Assembly (NCBI RefSeq): GCF_014639235.1
Contig: NZ_BMFU01000001.1
Coordinates: 496,001-560,000 of the forward strand
Length of the DNA: 64,000 bases
Direction of reading: 5' to 3'
DNA from: Paenibacillus silvae
Lineage (GTDB): Bacteria; Bacillota; Bacilli; Paenibacillales; Paenibacillaceae
A program made the translations under genes and the position numbers. Under the pieces are notes generated by a model. The model did no database searches. It was not told the origin of the DNA and worked only from the letters and a program-made list of their open reading frames with translations. Numbering within the stretch: the first letter of the stretch is position 1; the number at the start of each line of letters is the position of its first letter. Below are positions 8,704 to 16,770 of the stretch, piece by piece.

Positions 8704-9588
8704 ATGACCGAGCTTGAACGCATGAAGGAGGATCACCACGAGTTTCTGGATATTCTATTCTTCACTCCGTCTGAATTTGAGAAGGCCAGCGGCGCCTGGC
8801 CCTTACGCATTGGTCGCAACATTGCCAAAAGCAACTATCATATTGGTCCTCGGACTACGCCATATCACTATTTGTTATTTGTACTGGAGGGGGAGGGCAC
8901 ATTCATTCAGGACGGAAAGCAGTATTCTCTGCGAGCCAGAGATGCCTTCTGTCTGTTTCCGCATGTCACGCATGAGTACTGGACAGATCCCGACCATCCA
9001 TTGCAAAAAATATTTATCGCCTTTGACGGAGCATATGCCGCTGAACTGCTCTCCCGAATTGGGCTGAGTCCTGATACACCCTATCGTTCAGGTGTACTCA
9101 CATCCGAAACGGCTAACAGCATGCGTTCTTTTATGGAAGACGTTCGCAAACCACAGGACGGTGCCAGTGATCTGGGGCGACTGACCCGGTTTCTCAGTCT
9201 TTTTGACCGTATCGCACGTTCTCCGGCGACCAAAGACTTGCAACCGGATGTGGCTACTCCTTGGCTTCAGAAAGGTAAAGAGTACATTGAACTTCATTTC
9301 GCAGGCGGAATTACCGTAGAAGGTGTGTCCGCTCACGCAGGGGTGGATCGAACCCACTTCGCCAAGCAGTTTCGCAAAGCTTACGGCCTGTCCCCTGTGC
9401 AATATATTCAGCAGCTCAAAATGAACCAGGCCAAGCTTCTGCTTGTGCAGACCACGCTGAGTTTAACGGAGGTGGCTCATTCCGTGGGTTACCCCGACCT
9501 GTTTTCGTTCTCCAAAGCCTTCAAAAAGCAGGTTGGTCTGCCCCCCAACCGTTATCGAATAACAACAACGGAACAGAAGAGAGATTAA
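8704..9588 (+). CDS. AraC-family regulator with cupin sensor domain
   Basis: This 294-residue protein has an N-terminal cupin (about 20-130, with LLFVLEGEGTFIQDGKQYSL and FCLFPHVTHEYW) and a C-terminal AraC HTH pair (about 195-290, with ITVEGVSAHAGVDRTHFAKQF and LTEVAHSVGYPDLFSFSKAF). This layout is typical of sugar-responsive activators. The ATG at 8704 has AGAGGTG 8 bases upstream and is preferred over the longer frame from 8683. It is divergent from the ssuD-like gene and the ABC importer, so it is the best candidate for their regulator. It has its own promoter and a strong terminator. Confidence 0.85.
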   Translation: MTELERMKEDHHEFLDILFFTPSEFEKASGAWPLRIGRNIAKSNYHIGPRTTPYHYLLFVLEGEGTFIQDGKQYSLRARDAFCLFPHVTHEYWTDPDHPLQKIFIAFDGAYAAELLSRIGLSPDTPYRSGVLTSETANSMRSFMEDVRKPQDGASDLGRLTRFLSLFDRIARSPATKDLQPDVATPWLQKGKEYIELHFAGGITVEGVSAHAGVDRTHFAKQFRKAYGLSPVQYIQQLKMNQAKLLLVQTTLSLTEVAHSVGYPDLFSFSKAFKKQVGLPPNRYRITTTEQKRD

Positions 9589-9655
9589 ATGAGTTGGATA
9601 AGAAATTCGGCGCTAACTGTGGCGTTTCCAGTTTCCATCCTGCTTAGCGCTAAAT

Positions 9656-9722
9656 AACCTGAATAAGGAAACTCCCTTTACTAGCGAGTGATCGGGATTT
9701 GCCTTATTCAGGTTTTCTTTTC
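9656..9722 (+). terminator. Terminator of the AraC-family gene
   Basis: A perfect 13-bp stem (AACCTGAATAAGG at 9656-9668, CCTTATTCAGGTT at 9702-9714) runs into TTTTCTTTT on the plus strand. A second hairpin (GCGCTAA/TTAGCGC) lies just before it, at 9610-9650. Confidence 0.85.
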
Positions 9723-10053
9723 ATTTTACTTCCTGAACCTATGTAACTTATGTACTCGGTGTTACGTTACTTCTAATGAATATACCAAAGGAGTGGTTGA
9801 TCATGCGTCTTTCCAATCGGAAACCAAAACATTCAGGGTTCTCAATGAAGACTTTGCTATTCCTACCCCGTTGTTTCAGTTCAAGGTTGGAAGTGATACG
9901 TTCCAGCACAATGATGAGTCATTTCGGACAAATAACCCCGTTCTTTTGATTCAAAACCGCATTTATTTTCCGCTAAAAGATATCGTTTCGGTCTACGACA
10001 TTAATGTCTCCTATGACTCGCAGACGAGAACGGTTCAGGTTAGTAAGGAGTAG
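9688..10053 (+). pseudogene. Remnant or small protein with copper amine oxidase N-terminal-like (stalk) domain
   Basis: The last ~40 residues of this frame (PVLLIQNRIYFPLKDIVSVYDINVSYDSQTRTVQVS) fit the copper_amine_oxidase_N1 stalk repeat found in many Paenibacillus surface proteins. The frame opens inside the preceding terminator and lacks a convincing signal peptide. The only good Shine-Dalgarno and ATG pair (AAAGGAG, ATG at 9803) is in another frame, which stops after about 48 codons. This suggests a frameshifted or 5'-truncated fragment of a once larger secreted protein, or a badly predicted start. Beyond the domain match I do not recognise it. Confidence 0.4.
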
Positions 10054-10130
10054 AGTTACACTTAATCTGTTTAGAGAGGTAGGATATTGCCAATATGAGA
10101 TTAACGGGAACAGTTCTCTCTAATTGATGT

Positions 10131-10193
10131 GAAAATCCCTTCTGAGCCGTAAAGCACAGGAACGAATACCTGCAGCTTTTGCCCAGAAGGGAT
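10131..10193 (-). terminator. Terminator at the end of the exopolysaccharide cluster
   Basis: Ten base pairs (ATCCCTTCTG at 10135-10144 with CAGAAGGGAT at 10184-10193) enclose a 39-base loop. On the minus strand the stem is followed by TTTTC. It lies 25 bp past the last gene of the 10.2-19.0 kb cluster. Confidence 0.65.
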
Positions 10194-10217
10194 CATAACT
10201 TCACGTTGAAGCTTAGA

Positions 10218-11159
10218 CTATTCCGTTTGTGATTCCTCTTTCTTCTCCTCCGTCTTGCGCGCCAGCGGAATCCCGTTTTGCTTCGCATACCAGGCCTCAT
10301 AATGATGCACAGCCACACCTGCAAAAGAAGAATGTGATGCGCCCAGTTTAAACACCTTCTGCATCTCTTCGTCCATATTGCTGATCGGTTTGCGGAAAAA
10401 GGTCAGGTGGTCCCCCTCATGCGTATCCGCAAGTTCTGCTCCAATCCAGACCTTCTTGCCCAGCTCATCCGCCTCAGCCAGTTCTTCCTTGGACAGATCA
10501 TACATCTGCTGCCCTCTATCCCGATAAGCCATAATAGCTACCGCATCAAAACGGGAGATGACCCAGCGACTGAATGTTTCCTTGCCTCCAGCGGACTGAC
10601 GGGCATCCAGCCAGAATGGAATCGCTGCGCTCATATACAGGCCTGCGGCCTTTCCGGCCTCCGTCCAGACCTCCATATTGTTCTGCCACTCGGCAATGAC
10701 ACTGCTCTCTTCGTTCTCCCAACGTCTTAGCTGGTACGGCTCGACATCGAGCTGAATGCCCACAAAGCGTTCATTCTTCGCAGAAGATGTATTGTATGCA
10801 CGGACTCTTTCGATAAAAGCAAGTCCTTCTGCGCGCTTTTCGCGATAAGCCCAGTCGGCATGACCGTTAAGGGCGTGCACTTCGATCTCGGCATTGGTAG
10901 CAGCTGCAATAAACTTGCGATAGGCCGCATCGGGTACCTCATCCTGAACTTGCAGGAAAATGGTATCCACGCCCTGTTCCTTGGAGAACGCGATAATCTC
11001 AGGTGTCTGCTTCGTAATGATCGACGTATCCCACAGCCAGGTTGCCTTGTGCTCCTCGTGCGAAAACCATTTGAACAGCCAGGACAGCAGCAGCAGGCAG
11101 AACACCACAGCCACTATAGCCCATTTAGCCTTACCTGCCCACTTGCCCTGTTTTCTCAT
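10218..11159 (-). CDS. Membrane-anchored TIM-barrel-like protein, putative glycoside hydrolase
   Basis: This 313-residue protein has an N-terminal signal anchor (AIVAVVFCLLLLSWLFKWF, about residues 14-32) and an extracellular domain. The segments GVDTIFLQVQDEV, EIEVHALNGHADW, FVGIQLDVEPYQL, GLYMSAAIPFWLD and FDAVAIMAYRDRG read like successive beta-alpha units of a TIM barrel. The Asp/Glu of DVEPY and the carboxylates of FWLD are candidate catalytic residues. I cannot assign a GH family. It starts 8 bases after the UDP-sugar dehydrogenase gene, with GAGG six bases upstream, and is the last gene of the cluster. By analogy with BcsZ, PslG or PelA it may trim or process the polymer; that role is inference. 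Confidence 0.65.
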   Translation of the reverse strand: MRKQGKWAGKAKWAIVAVVFCLLLLSWLFKWFSHEEHKATWLWDTSIITKQTPEIIAFSKEQGVDTIFLQVQDEVPDAAYRKFIAAATNAEIEVHALNGHADWAYREKRAEGLAFIERVRAYNTSSAKNERFVGIQLDVEPYQLRRWENEESSVIAEWQNNMEVWTEAGKAAGLYMSAAIPFWLDARQSAGGKETFSRWVISRFDAVAIMAYRDRGQQMYDLSKEELAEADELGKKVWIGAELADTHEGDHLTFFRKPISNMDEEMQKVFKLGASHSSFAGVAVHHYEAWYAKQNGIPLARKTEEKKEESQTE

Positions 11160-11167
11160 CAGTCGCC

Positions 11168-12535
11168 TCAGACGAGAACCGCTTCACTTGGTGCAAACAC
11201 AGGATGCTGTACCGAGTGACCAATCTTGTAAATGTGTGAATGATTATACGTACGGAATGCATTACGTGTATCCAGAATCGGTACACCCAGCTCCGCAATA
11301 TCATAATAAGGCAAGTCGCTGTGGTTGGTGATCAGCACGATGCAATCATACGTTTTGAACTGCTCCAGATTAAAAGCCTGGCTGTACACGGTTTCGCCAT
11401 GTTTATCTCTGAACGATGCTGCATGCGGGTCGTAATAGCTAACGTTTGCGCCGCTTTCCTTGAACAGCTCGTATACTTCCAGTCCTGGTGATTCACGCAG
11501 ATCGGCAATGTTCGGTTTGTACGACATGCCGAGCAGCAAAATGTTCGATTTGCGAACAGACTTCGCGTATTCATTCAGGATCGTTGACGTTTTATTCAGT
11601 ACATAGTACGGCATATTGTCATTGGTGGATTGCGCAAGCTCAATAAATTTGCTGTAGAAACGGAATCCTTTGGCCTTCCACGACAGATACATCGGGTCGA
11701 GCGGGATGCAGTGTCCGCCGATGCCTGGCCCTGGATAGAATGGCATAAAGCCAAACGGTTTTGTCGCAGCCGCGTCAATAACCTCCCAGATATCGATACC
11801 CATCCGGTCGCACATCATCGCCATTTCATTAACGAAGGCAATGTTGACACTGCGGAAGGTGTTTTCCAGCAATTTGGACATTTCCGCTACTTTAGGTGAA
11901 GATACCGGAACCACGGTTTCTACATATTTGCTGTATAACGCCGTGCCGAGCTTCAGGCAAGCTTCGGTGGTACCACCAATGACTTTCGGTGTATTATACG
12001 TGGTGAAACGGCCATTGGACGGGTCCACTCGCTCAGGCGAGAAGCAAAGGAAATAGTCCTTGCCAGCTTCATGTCCGATCTTGTCCAGCTCCTGCTGGAT
12101 CAACTCTTCCGTTGTACCTGGATACGTGGTGCTTTCCAGTGTAATCAGCATGCCGGGCTTCATATGAAGCTTGATCTGGTCTACAACGGTCTCAATGTAA
12201 GAGGTATCCGGGTCCTGATTTTCGCTAAGCGGTGTCGGTACGCAGATGCTTAATGCGTCAATGACACGCAGCATGCTGTAGTCCGTTGTTGGCTGGAAAC
12301 GGCCGCTTTGCATTACTTTTTTCAATTCGTCGGATGAAATATCGTGAATATAGGAATCTCCATTGTAGATGCTGTCGACTTTGGAAGCATCCAGGTCGAT
12401 GCCGATGACGGTAAACCCTTGGTTAACCATCTCCACCGCAAGGGGAAGGCCAACATAACCGAGGCCGACAACGCCCAGTACCGCTTCTTTATTTTCGATC
12501 GCGTTCAGTAAAGTGTGAAATTGTTGATTCTCCAT
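11168..12535 (-). CDS. Nucleotide-sugar dehydrogenase, WbpA-like (probable UDP-GlcNAc 6-dehydrogenase)
   Basis: This 455-residue enzyme has the full UDP-glucose/GDP-mannose dehydrogenase architecture. It has an N-terminal Rossmann fold (GVVGLGYVGLPLAVEM, about 20-35), then SPERVDPSNG and LLENTFRSVNIAFVNEMA. The active-site Cys lies in PGPGIGGHCIPLDPMYLSWKA, and the C-terminal domain has LLGMSYKPNIADLRESP. The GHCIPLDP signature and the following FIELAQSTNDNMP resemble WbpA-type UDP-GlcNAc dehydrogenases more than UDP-glucose dehydrogenases. The reaction is a two-step NAD-dependent oxidation of C6 to a uronic acid. In this cluster it would supply an acidic precursor to the glycosyltransferase. 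The start has GGAGGG six bases upstream. The exact sugar is not certain. Confidence 0.8.
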   Translation of the reverse strand: MENQQFHTLLNAIENKEAVLGVVGLGYVGLPLAVEMVNQGFTVIGIDLDASKVDSIYNGDSYIHDISSDELKKVMQSGRFQPTTDYSMLRVIDALSICVPTPLSENQDPDTSYIETVVDQIKLHMKPGMLITLESTTYPGTTEELIQQELDKIGHEAGKDYFLCFSPERVDPSNGRFTTYNTPKVIGGTTEACLKLGTALYSKYVETVVPVSSPKVAEMSKLLENTFRSVNIAFVNEMAMMCDRMGIDIWEVIDAAATKPFGFMPFYPGPGIGGHCIPLDPMYLSWKAKGFRFYSKFIELAQSTNDNMPYYVLNKTSTILNEYAKSVRKSNILLLGMSYKPNIADLRESPGLEVYELFKESGANVSYYDPHAASFRDKHGETVYSQAFNLEQFKTYDCIVLITNHSDLPYYDIAELGVPILDTRNAFRTYNHSHIYKIGHSVQHPVFAPSEAVLV

Positions 12536-12569
12536 GATATTCCCTCCGGGCAGTTTATTTGATGTTGCT

Positions 12570-12762
12570 TATATGAGCTGAATTAAGGGGATTTACACGG
12601 ACACTCCGATGACAGAATAACCTTCCAATCGCTGTTATCCCCAGATTTTTTTGATTCCCTTTTATTAAAGGGAAAATCCGGTGATAAAGGCGACCGCTTC
12701 GCTTTTTCAGTTTTTTTCTGTCCTCTCCGTTAAAGTGTAAAAGAATAGTTCAGATCATAATA
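12570..12762. repeat. Dispersed hairpin element, copy C
   Basis: The copy is nearly complete and lies between the pseudo-receiver gene and the dehydrogenase gene. The ends TATATGAGCTGAATTA and TAGTTCAGATCATAATA are imperfect inverted repeats. Inner blocks GACAGAA/TTCTGTC, TTATCCCCAGATTTTT/AAAATCCGGTGATAA and CCCTTT/AAAGGG can all pair within one long hairpin. Confidence 0.85.
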
Positions 12763-12809
12763 GATGTGGTAGTAGTTTTAAGCGTTGTGACTCTAATTCT
12801 ACTTATCTT

Positions 12810-13625
12810 TTAGTGCAGGCAGCGTCTGATCCGGGCGTCCAGCTCCACAGGAGAGAACGGCTTGGTCATATAATCATCGACCCCGCTGCGGAAGCATTGG
12901 CTGATCGTTTGCTCGACCCGCTGCTCCGTCAACACAACAATTTTGGGCGGCTGCTCCATCTCCAGCTTCTGAATGTGATGGATAAATGGCAGACCATCGA
13001 TGCCATATAGATTCAACTCGGTCAGCACCAGATCAGGCGTTACTTTTTCGATCAGCTCCAGAGCGGCGAGTCCATCCACCGCTTCGTAGGTTTCGTATCC
13101 CTGCATTTTCAGACGCAGCTGCAAAAATTCACGAACCGTCGGATCATTATCCACGATCAAAATCCGTTCCGGGTCATCCGCCGTATGCTCCAGCGTATAG
13201 ATATGAATTTCCGATGAATCCACAAGCTTCGAAGATTCGGCCATATGCTGAATCGTTGCCTTCGAAGGGCGCTCCCCTGGCGGGAAACTGGCCAGTGTAA
13301 TTTGCGGATCAGCACCAGGAACGCTCTCCTGCAGCTCATGCTTGATACGAAGTCCTTCATAGTGAACCTCGTCGAGCGAGAGACCTGGAAGCAGTACAGC
13401 AATGGTCTGCGTCTTGCTATCCTGCCATACCTCGAAGGACGCATAACCCGCGTGCTCCAGATGTGTCCTGACCTGCTGCTCTGGCTGAACCTGACCTGCA
13501 CAGTGAATGAACATTAAGCCGCATGCTTCAGCACCTGTTTCCTTTAATCCCTGTTCTACACTGCGGTACACATCAACGGCAGCCTCACGCTGCAATGTCG
13601 CCGTATTTGGCATGTTCTTTTCCAC
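12810..13625 (-). CDS. Degenerate GGDEF-like domain fused to a pseudo-receiver domain
   Basis: Residues about 10-145 read like a degenerate GGDEF fold: IAVLLPGLSLDEVHYEGLRIKHELQ, then ITLASFPPGE, with no GG(D/E)EF signature. Residues about 153-271 are a response-regulator receiver domain. It keeps the acidic pair (D159, D161 in VDNDP), the Thr (T233) and the Lys (K255 in MTKPFSP). The phospho-acceptor position reads PDLVLTELNLYG, so the Asp is replaced by Glu (E203, numbering from the GTG at 13625). The protein should therefore not be phosphorylated normally and may be locked in one state. An alternative ATG start lies at 13613. It sits between the glycosyltransferase and dehydrogenase genes, flanked by repeat elements, and there is no output domain or cognate kinase nearby. 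It may act by protein contact on the polymer synthase. Confidence 0.75.
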   Translation of the reverse strand: MEKNMPNTATLQREAAVDVYRSVEQGLKETGAEACGLMFIHCAGQVQPEQQVRTHLEHAGYASFEVWQDSKTQTIAVLLPGLSLDEVHYEGLRIKHELQESVPGADPQITLASFPPGERPSKATIQHMAESSKLVDSSEIHIYTLEHTADDPERILIVDNDPTVREFLQLRLKMQGYETYEAVDGLAALELIEKVTPDLVLTELNLYGIDGLPFIHHIQKLEMEQPPKIVVLTEQRVEQTISQCFRSGVDDYMTKPFSPVELDARIRRCLH

Positions 13626-13643
13626 CCTTCTCCTTCAATGATT

Positions 13644-13966
13644 TATACAAGTTCAACAGGTTGTTTACACGAATACTAAGTTGACAGAACAATCTTCCGA
13701 TTTATTTGCAGAAAGCTTTTATATAAGTTGAACTAAAGATTTTACACAGCCCACTTCGATGACAGAATAACCTTCCAATCGCTGTTATCCCCAGATTTTT
13801 TTATTCCCTTTTCCAAAGCGGTGATAAAGGCGAACGCTTCGCTTTTCCAGGTTTTTTCTGTCCTCTCCGTTAGATGTAAAAGAATAGTTCAACTTATATA
13901 GCTTCGCTTTTTTCAGATTATTTCTGTCCTCTTCGTCGTCGTGTAAAAATGGAGTTGAACATCTAT
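13644..13966. repeat. Dispersed hairpin element, copy D' (older, interrupted)
   Basis: The left part (TATACAAGTTCAAC, TTTACACGAATACTAAG, GACAGAACAATCTTCCGATT) lies at 13644-13700. The right part (GCTTCGCTTTTTTCAG, TTTCTGTCCTCTTCGTCGTC, GTGTAAAAATGGAGTTGAAC) lies at 13901-13966. The two halves are split by the complete copy D, and their outer ends form imperfect inverted repeats. This is the signature of one element having inserted into another. Confidence 0.75.
13720..13900. repeat. Dispersed hairpin element, copy D (inserted in D')
   Basis: This complete copy has near-perfect terminal inverted repeats (TATATAAGTTGAACTA and TAGTTCAACTTATATA). The apex has a ~10-base deletion relative to copy E: the GGGAAAAATC side is missing. 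It lies between the glycosyltransferase and pseudo-receiver genes. The flanks are T/A-rich (GCTTT before, GCTTC after), compatible with a TA or TATA target duplication. Confidence 0.85.
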
Positions 13967-13990
13967 ACTGTTGTTACTTTATTGCCTGCC

Positions 13991-15421
13991 TTAGGCAGCT
14001 TTACTTGCGTCTTTGGATTCCTCGGACCAGCTTTGGCGGGTCATCGTGCCCCAGGAATTGTTGTTTTGCAAAAACTGAATGTGGCCCTGCAATCTCCATA
14101 AAACGCCGAGCTGGTGGTAACCCACAAATTTCAGCGCAGAATAGACGAGCATTTTGACCAGATCGGAGAGCTTGTTGTACCGTTTAAACGCAATCTCCTC
14201 CAGAATCAACGCCCCTATACTCAGCAGATATCCACTCACAAAGTTCAGCAAACCGAACAGGACAAGAATCGGCCACTGAGTCATGTCCAGAAGCACGTAC
14301 CCGGCCAGAGCAATCAGTCCGGTAATTCGGAAGTACGGATTCAGCGCTTCGAAAATGACGTTATATGGCATCGTAATTAATCCCATAACCTTGTATTTCG
14401 GGTTGAACAGCATACCGCGATTTTCCAGCATGTTTTTCAGATTCCCGCGGCCCCAGCGCTTGCGCTGGCTGGACAAAATCCGGTAGGAATCCGGCGCCTG
14501 TGTCCAGCACACCGCTTCAGGACAGAAGGCAACGCGGTATTTCAATTTATTTTCCAGCATATAGCGATGAAGCTTGATAATAATGTTCATATCCTCACCC
14601 GGATAACCGTCGCGGTAACCTCCTACGGCAATTACTGCATCCTTGCGGAACATACCAAATGCACCAGAGACGATGATCAGACCGTTCATATGACTCCAGC
14701 CAATCCGTCCGCCGAGAAAGGCTTTGAGATACTCGATAGACTGGAACATCGGCCAGATTTTGCGCGGCAAGGATACGTCCTGTACCGCACCATTTTCGAT
14801 CTTGCAGCCGTTGGCAATACGCACATCCCCGCCGATCGCTACAGTTTCTTCCGGGTTCTCCATGTACATGCGTGCCATGCGGATCAGGGCATCCTTCTCC
14901 AGCAGTGAATCGGCATCAATGGAAGAGATGAGCGGATAATGGGACAGGTTGATGCCCGCATTCAGGGAATCAGCCTTGCCGCCATTTTCCTTGTCGATTA
15001 CATACAGATCCGGGAACTCCGGGTTGTGGTAAATTCCGCGAATGGTCTGACAAGGGATTTTCCCGCGAAGCTGCATATTCGGCATAGGCTTTAGACGGTA
15101 TTCCTCAAGCAGCATCTTCAAGGTGGAATCGCTGGAGCCATCATTGACGACAATGACCTCATACGTAGGATAATTCAGTGTCATCAGGCAGTTCACATTT
15201 TCAATAATCGTCAGTTCCTCGTTGTACGCTGGCACCAGCAGGGAAACCGAAGGTACCAGCTCCGAGCCGGATAACGTGTTGTACTTGGAGTAATGTGAAC
15301 GCCGGAAGATGGTCCAGATGTTACGAAATGACAAGGCCAGTATGGAAAAATAAAGTGCATTAACAAACACCACATAATAGATGGCGACCATACCGTAGAT
15401 GAGCAATAGATCTCTAAGCAG
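13991..15421 (-). CDS. Membrane family 2 glycosyltransferase (processive polysaccharide synthase type)
   Basis: One N-terminal TM helix is followed by a GT2 domain and three to four C-terminal TM segments, the layout of hyaluronan, NodC and IcaA-type synthases. Counting from the TTG at 15406, key residues are D89 in VVNDGSSDST, the DAD motif at 164-166, ED at 271-272 in YPGED, and QRKRW at 314-318 (the QxxRW processivity motif). The frame extends upstream: an AGGAGGGG lies six bases before a CTG at 15421, while the TTG at 15406 has no good ribosome-binding site. I therefore prefer the CTG start, which overlaps the HEAT gene by 8 bases. It should polymerise a UDP-sugar on the cytoplasmic side and export the chain. 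It is the catalytic centre of the cluster; the polymer is unknown. Confidence 0.85.
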   Translation of the reverse strand: MLRDLLLIYGMVAIYYVVFVNALYFSILALSFRNIWTIFRRSHYSKYNTLSGSELVPSVSLLVPAYNEELTIIENVNCLMTLNYPTYEVIVVNDGSSDSTLKMLLEEYRLKPMPNMQLRGKIPCQTIRGIYHNPEFPDLYVIDKENGGKADSLNAGINLSHYPLISSIDADSLLEKDALIRMARMYMENPEETVAIGGDVRIANGCKIENGAVQDVSLPRKIWPMFQSIEYLKAFLGGRIGWSHMNGLIIVSGAFGMFRKDAVIAVGGYRDGYPGEDMNIIIKLHRYMLENKLKYRVAFCPEAVCWTQAPDSYRILSSQRKRWGRGNLKNMLENRGMLFNPKYKVMGLITMPYNVIFEALNPYFRITGLIALAGYVLLDMTQWPILVLFGLLNFVSGYLLSIGALILEEIAFKRYNKLSDLVKMLVYSALKFVGYHQLGVLWRLQGHIQFLQNNNSWGTMTRQSWSEESKDASKAA

Positions 15422-16625
15422 TGTAATCCCCTCCTACTGTTGCAACGCCTGCACGTTTTTTGGCTGGTCGGTTCTCACCGCGCACAGGGCCAAAGTAACG
15501 TTCATACAGCAATCTTTTTTTGTTATGTGCAATCATCTGTTCTACCGCCTTGTGGTCAGCTCCCGATTGCTGCATCGTGCTCTCGATCTGCTGCATCGCA
15601 ATCTCGCGCTCTGCACCTGTTCCCTGCACGGCTGCCTGACACAAAGCCTCGAACCCGGGTTCGCCCAGCTTGCCCAGACTTTCCGCACTGTTGTAGCGCA
15701 CTCTCCAGTCTGCATCACGAAGTGCCTTGCGCAGCAGCGGTATACTGCCTGAAGCATGCTTCGAGCCCAGCGCCTGCACCACTTCAGCGCGAACTTCCGG
15801 GTCCGGATCCTGAATCAGCTTCAGAATCGTCTCATCCCGAAGGGCCGGACTTGCACTGAGATACAGCTTCACCGCTTCGGCCCGTACATCCTGATGCTCT
15901 GCTCCAACGAGCCTGTCGAGTGCAGGCATTACTTCAGGCACCGCTTGCCCCCACATCGCTACAAGGCCCACTTTGACAAAGTCAGGATTGCGGTCCTCCA
16001 GCAGCTCAAGCAGGACACGGCTTGTATCGAGATTTGCTTCCAGCAGTATATCTGCGGCCAGATGATGAATCGATTTTCCTTTCGTTAAAAGCAGTGCAAG
16101 CATATCCTTCAACTCGCCATGCCGGGTCGTACATCTCGCAATTGAACGTCCAATCATAATCGCCATCGGGCCAGGCTTCTCATCTCTGAGCAGCTCCATT
16201 AACCCCGGAACCGCTTCGGGACAGCGCATCCCACCCAAACGATATGCCGCGTCAATCTGACGACCGTAACGCAAGCGCCCCAGCTCTTTGAGATCATGCT
16301 CGACAAATCCGGCCTCACGGCACAATTCAATCAGCCTCTCCCGATACTCGCCTTTGAACTGGTCAATCCATTCAATGAGCTTGTCCTGAATAACCCGGCG
16401 CTCCAGCGGGGCCAGTTTTCCGGGCGGCAGCTTGAGCGGGCTGTTCTCTGTGAGTGCCGTCTGCAAATATGTGAAATAATCCCGCTGCTTCATTTCGTAC
16501 AAAGCCATTTTGCGCTGTTTGCCATTGTGGGACATTTTCATGGCAAACAGAATGATGACGCCCACAATCACAAGTGCGATGCAGACCATCAGAAACCAAT
16601 AGGCCAAAGCCAAACTCTGGAACAT
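15414..16625 (-). CDS. Membrane-anchored HEAT-repeat protein of the polysaccharide cluster
   Basis: This 403-residue protein has one N-terminal TM helix (WFLMVCIALVIVGVIILFAM, about 10-30). Its cytoplasmic part is mostly alpha-helical with HEAT-like repeats from about residue 120 to 370. Examples are AMIMIGRSIARC-like turns, DVRAEAVKLYLSAS, DPEVRAEVVQALGS and DWRVRYNSAESLGKLG. HEAT repeats are binding scaffolds. Its gene overlaps the glycosyltransferase start, so the two products are probably made together and interact. A role as a synthase scaffold or co-polymerase is inference. The ATG at 16625 has GGAGGA nine bases upstream. The C-terminal tail is basic (PAKKRAG). Confidence 0.75.
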   Translation of the reverse strand: MFQSLALAYWFLMVCIALVIVGVIILFAMKMSHNGKQRKMALYEMKQRDYFTYLQTALTENSPLKLPPGKLAPLERRVIQDKLIEWIDQFKGEYRERLIELCREAGFVEHDLKELGRLRYGRQIDAAYRLGGMRCPEAVPGLMELLRDEKPGPMAIMIGRSIARCTTRHGELKDMLALLLTKGKSIHHLAADILLEANLDTSRVLLELLEDRNPDFVKVGLVAMWGQAVPEVMPALDRLVGAEHQDVRAEAVKLYLSASPALRDETILKLIQDPDPEVRAEVVQALGSKHASGSIPLLRKALRDADWRVRYNSAESLGKLGEPGFEALCQAAVQGTGAEREIAMQQIESTMQQSGADHKAVEQMIAHNKKRLLYERYFGPVRGENRPAKKRAGVATVGGDYTA

Positions 16626-16689
16626 GTGAAAAAGTCCTCCTTTATGCTGCTTTATGATTTTCTGTGCTGTTCTTTCAAGGAATTGTCTA

Positions 16690-16759
16690 ATTCATCTCAT
16701 CTTTGTACCTTTTATTCATCCCATCTTTGTACTTTCATTCATCTCATCTCTACACAATC
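16690..16759. repeat. Short tandem repeat, about 23-24 bp x 3
   Basis: Three consecutive units begin ATTCATCTCATCTTTGTAC (16690-16713, 16714-16736, 16737-16759), with a partial fourth unit up to the stop codon of the next gene. They fill the space between the glycoside hydrolase and HEAT genes inside the cluster. Confidence 0.75.
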
Positions 16760-16770
16760 ATTTATCTTAT

